Below are positions 61,877 through 64,000 of a DNA stretch of 64,000 nucleotides, piece after piece. Under the pieces are notes generated by a model that worked only from the letters and a program-made list of their open reading frames with translations, searched no databases and had not been told where the DNA came from. The position numbers and the translations under genes are program-made. Numbering within the stretch: the first letter of the stretch is position 1; every line of letters begins with the position of its first letter. This DNA comes from Erwinia sp. (GTDB taxonomy: Bacteria > Pseudomonadota > Gammaproteobacteria > Enterobacterales > Enterobacteriaceae), in the NCBI GenBank assembly GCA_964016415.1, contig OZ024666.1, positions 744,001-808,000 on the forward strand, in the 5' to 3' direction.

Positions 61877-62644
61877 ATGTGTGAATTACTCGGTATGAGT
61901 GCGAATGTACCCACTGATATCTGTTTCAGTTTCACGGGACTGGTTCAGCGCGGTGGTGGTACTGGTCCGCATAAAGATGGCTGGGGTATCACCTTTTATG
62001 AAGGAAAAGGATGCCGGACATTTAAAGATCCACAGCCAAGTTTCAACTCGCCAATTGCCCGTTTAGTGCAGGAGTAGCCTATCAAATCCTGTTCAGTGGT
62101 GGCGCATATCCGTCAGGCTAATCGTGGTAATGTGTCACTGGAAAATACCCATCCGTTTACCCGCGAACTGTGGGGGCGGAACTGGACTTACGCACACAAT
62201 GGTCAGTTGAAAGGATACAAATCATTAGAGACAGGCACATTTCGCCCCGTAGGTGAAACAGACAGTGAGAAATCGTTTTGCTGGTTACTGTATAAAATGA
62301 ACACGCACTATGCACGTGCGCCAGGCCATCCTCAGGGGCTGTTTCGTTATATAGCGTCACTGGCGGATGAGCTGAGGCAAAAGGGCGTGTTTAACATGCT
62401 GCTGTCTGATGGTCTTTACCTGATGGCCTATTGCTCTACTCATCTTTACTGGATAACCCGTCGCGCGCCATTCGGCAAAGCGACTTTGCTGGATCAGGAT
62501 GTTGAGATAGATTTTTAAAAACAGACCACACCTGATGATGTGGTCACGGTCATTACTACCCAGCCGCTGACAGGCAATGAGAACTGGCAGCGAATCGAAC
62601 CGGGAGAGTGGGCGCTATTTTATCTCGGCGAACGCCAGCGTTGA
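61877..62644 (+). pseudogene. yafJ: YafJ, class-II glutamine amidotransferase-like, two in-frame stops
   Basis: Member of the Gn-AT-II family with an N-terminal nucleophile Cys ([20 protein letters not shown]). The frame is open over 255 codons except for TAG 62075-62077 and TAA 62516-62518. Compared with E. coli YafJ from memory, the first stop sits at a Tyr (LVQE|PIKSCSVVAHIRQ) and the second at a Ser (DVEIDF|KQTTPDDVVT). All other parts are well kept, such as [20 protein letters not shown] and HPFTRELWGRNWTYAHNGQL. Decay looks recent. The 3' end overlaps yafK by 30 bp on the other strand. Confidence 0.92.
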
Positions 62645-63367
62645 ATGCTGCTGAGGTTTAACCGGGATATTCACCGGACTATTCATCACATACTGGCCAT
62701 TTTGCACGCTAACTTCGGGAGGGGTGTGGGTACGGTTGAATAATTCATAACCTGGCTGCAGTTGTTTCCAGAACGTGTAGTACACAGAACGCCGATGACG
62801 GTTCATGTTACTTTCTGTCATACGAAAAGGATAAATACTGACTTTAACCCGGGGCTGACCATTCTTAAGTGCTGCCGCGACATATTGATAGATCTTATCC
62901 ATATTTTTATTAGTCATGGCATAGCATCCGATGGAGACACAATCACCGTGGATCATCAGGTATTTACCGTGATAACCTTGCTGACGATCGTACTCATTAG
63001 GAAAGCCAACATTAATGGCACGATAAAAACGGCTGTCAGGTTTAAGCTGTGAATGAGTAACACTGTAAAAACCTTCAGGGCTTTTAAAATCGCCTTCACT
63101 GCGTTTAGGCCCCAGGCCACCAGAATAATTACAAATTTTATAACTGTCAATCAGATGATATTCGCCATCGCTGCTTTTACCAAACAGTTCCAGCACTCTC
63201 TCTTCCTTGATAATTTGTATATAGACCGGTACACCGGGAGTAGCCGCAATTTTTAGCTGACCGCCATTCAGTAAGTGCGGATCAGGTATCAACGTTACAC
63301 TATGATTGCCGGCAACACTGAGTGCTGTCAGAAAAAGCATCGCAAAAAGTAGTGCGATTTTGCCCAT
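62615..63367 (-). CDS. yafK: YafK (DpaA/LdtF-like), YkuD-domain protein
   Basis: Periplasmic protein of the L,D-transpeptidase fold. In E. coli YafK (DpaA) is reported to detach Braun lipoprotein from peptidoglycan. The 250-residue product has a signal peptide (LLFAMLFLTALSVAG), then PVYIQIIKEERVLELFGKSS, YKICNYSGGLGPKRSEGDFK and the catalytic motif YLMIHGDCVSIGCYAMTN with the active Cys. Convergent with yafJ, and divergent from dinB with a 236-bp gap. Intact. Confidence 0.93.
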   Translation of the reverse strand: MGKIALLFAMLFLTALSVAGNHSVTLIPDPHLLNGGQLKIAATPGVPVYIQIIKEERVLELFGKSSDGEYHLIDSYKICNYSGGLGPKRSEGDFKSPEGFYSVTHSQLKPDSRFYRAINVGFPNEYDRQQGYHGKYLMIHGDCVSIGCYAMTNKNMDKIYQYVAAALKNGQPRVKVSIYPFRMTESNMNRHRRSVYYTFWKQLQPGYELFNRTHTPPEVSVQNGQYVMNSPVNIPVKPQQHSTLAFAEIK

Positions 63368-63572
63368 GACATATCCCTTGATAAACAGATGAACAGAGCG
63401 TCGCTGACGCCGGGGTTAACCAGACTGGCAGGAAAGCAAAACTGGCTGCGACACATTATCATCACCGCATTATTTCGCAAGTGTTGAAAATATCATCATT
63501 TACAAAAAAGTAGCAAAAGTATGCGGACAGCAGCAGTAGCAATGCCGGAATGTTGTGTTAACCCCGACATAA

Positions 63573-63588
63573 CTGTATACTTATACAG
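63573..63588. promoter_or_regulatory. LexA (SOS) box upstream of dinB
   Basis: CTGTATACTTATACAG matches the LexA consensus CTGT-N8-ACAG with an AT-rich centre, 15 bp before the dinB start. Confidence 0.92.
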
Positions 63589-63603
63589 TTAACGGGAGGG
63601 GGT

Positions 63604-64000
63604 ATGCGAAAAATTATTCATGTTGATATGGATTGTTTTTTTGCTGCAGTGGAGATGCGTGATAATCCGGCTCTGCGCGATATTCCTATGGCGATCGGTG
63701 GCAGCCATCTTAGTCGGGGCGTGATCAGTACCGCTAACTACCCAGCCCGTGAATTTGGTGTACACAGTGCGCTCTCTACGGCACTGGCATTGAAACGTTG
63801 TCCTCATCTTAAAGTGATCCCCGGACGTTACTCCTTGTATAAGGAAGTCAGCGTGGCGATTCGGGAAATATTTTCCCGCTACACTTCCCTGATTGAACCT
63901 TTATCACTTGATGAAGCTTATCTTGATGTTTCGCAATGTGCTCATCATCGGGGTTCTGCCACGCTTATTGCTCAGGAAATACGTCAGACCATTGCCCGGG
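63604..64000 (+). CDS. dinB: DinB, DNA polymerase IV (N-terminal part, runs off window)
   Basis: Error-prone Y-family translesion polymerase, SOS-induced. The 132 codons present include the catalytic acidic motifs [20 protein letters not shown] and [16 protein letters not shown], and [23 protein letters not shown] 63604 follows GGGAGGGGGT. LexA box directly upstream. The thumb and little-finger domains lie beyond the window. Confidence 0.96.
   Translation, partial: MRKIIHVDMDCFFAAVEMRDNPALRDIPMAIGGSHLSRGVISTANYPAREFGVHSALSTALALKRCPHLKVIPGRYSLYKEVSVAIREIFSRYTSLIEPLSLDEAYLDVSQCAHHRGSATLIAQEIRQTIAR

Overview
The window is chromosomal DNA of an enterobacterium (Enterobacterales). The evidence is the syd/queF pair beside a CsrB-family RNA, a gmhA-yafJ-yafK-dinB block, fepB/fes iron genes, a Klebsiella-type hpx purine-ureide cluster, methionine-salvage genes under MetJ boxes, a tRNA-Phe, and coding sequence of roughly 50% GC. 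Erwiniaceae or a neighbouring family would fit; I cannot fix the genus. In E. coli the syd end and the dinB end lie far apart, so gene order is rearranged here.

Layout. 1-2227: partial queF, syd, then two tandem csrB-like RNA genes, each with a UvrY/GacA-type palindrome 155 bp upstream; the second is cut by an insertion sequence. 2228-3472: IS3-family element. 3473-7010: remains of a glycerophosphodiester operon (permease end, intact gpdQ-type phosphodiesterase, ABC ATPase, binding protein with two internal stops). 8275-12389: decayed repeat-rich autotransporter. 12651-15482: broken TetR gene and an intact two-gene Tm-1-like/TIM-barrel operon. 15690-20477: siderophore receptor with dead fes and interrupted fepB. 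20609-25828: AraC regulator, broken amino-alcohol-type kinase, interrupted ethanolamine-type permease and a class-III PLP enzyme. 25881-29757: crcB and a three-gene set of secreted proteins of unknown role, cut by a second copy of the same IS (29750-30994).

31315-44305 is a 13-kb genomic island bounded by 21-bp direct repeats of the tRNA-Phe 3' end. It carries a P4-type integrase, an AlpA-like gene, a YfjJ/YagK-like gene, an ArdA antirestriction gene, a complete EcoR124-like type IC restriction-modification system (hsdM-hsdS-hsdR) and a Tia/Hek-type outer-membrane adhesin. The hsdS gene has three in-frame 12-nt repeats coding TAEL in its spacer, the feature that sets spacer length in the EcoR124 family.

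44491-54791 is a ureide/oxalurate degradation cluster: hpxZYXW, an RpiR-type regulator, an amino-acid-type ABC transporter whose ATPase is frameshifted, hpxJ and hpxK. Both transcripts have sequences matching sigma-54 promoters. 54820-61185 is the methionine salvage region: yafV and mtnE (one internal stop) divergent from mtnBCD, and mtnA divergent from mtnK, each divergent gap holding a MetJ box. 61261-64000 carries gmhA, yafJ (two internal stops), yafK and the start of dinB behind a LexA box.

About ten chromosomal genes are disrupted, mostly by in-frame stops with few indels. This suggests a lineage undergoing recent gene loss, or in part sequencing error at homopolymers.
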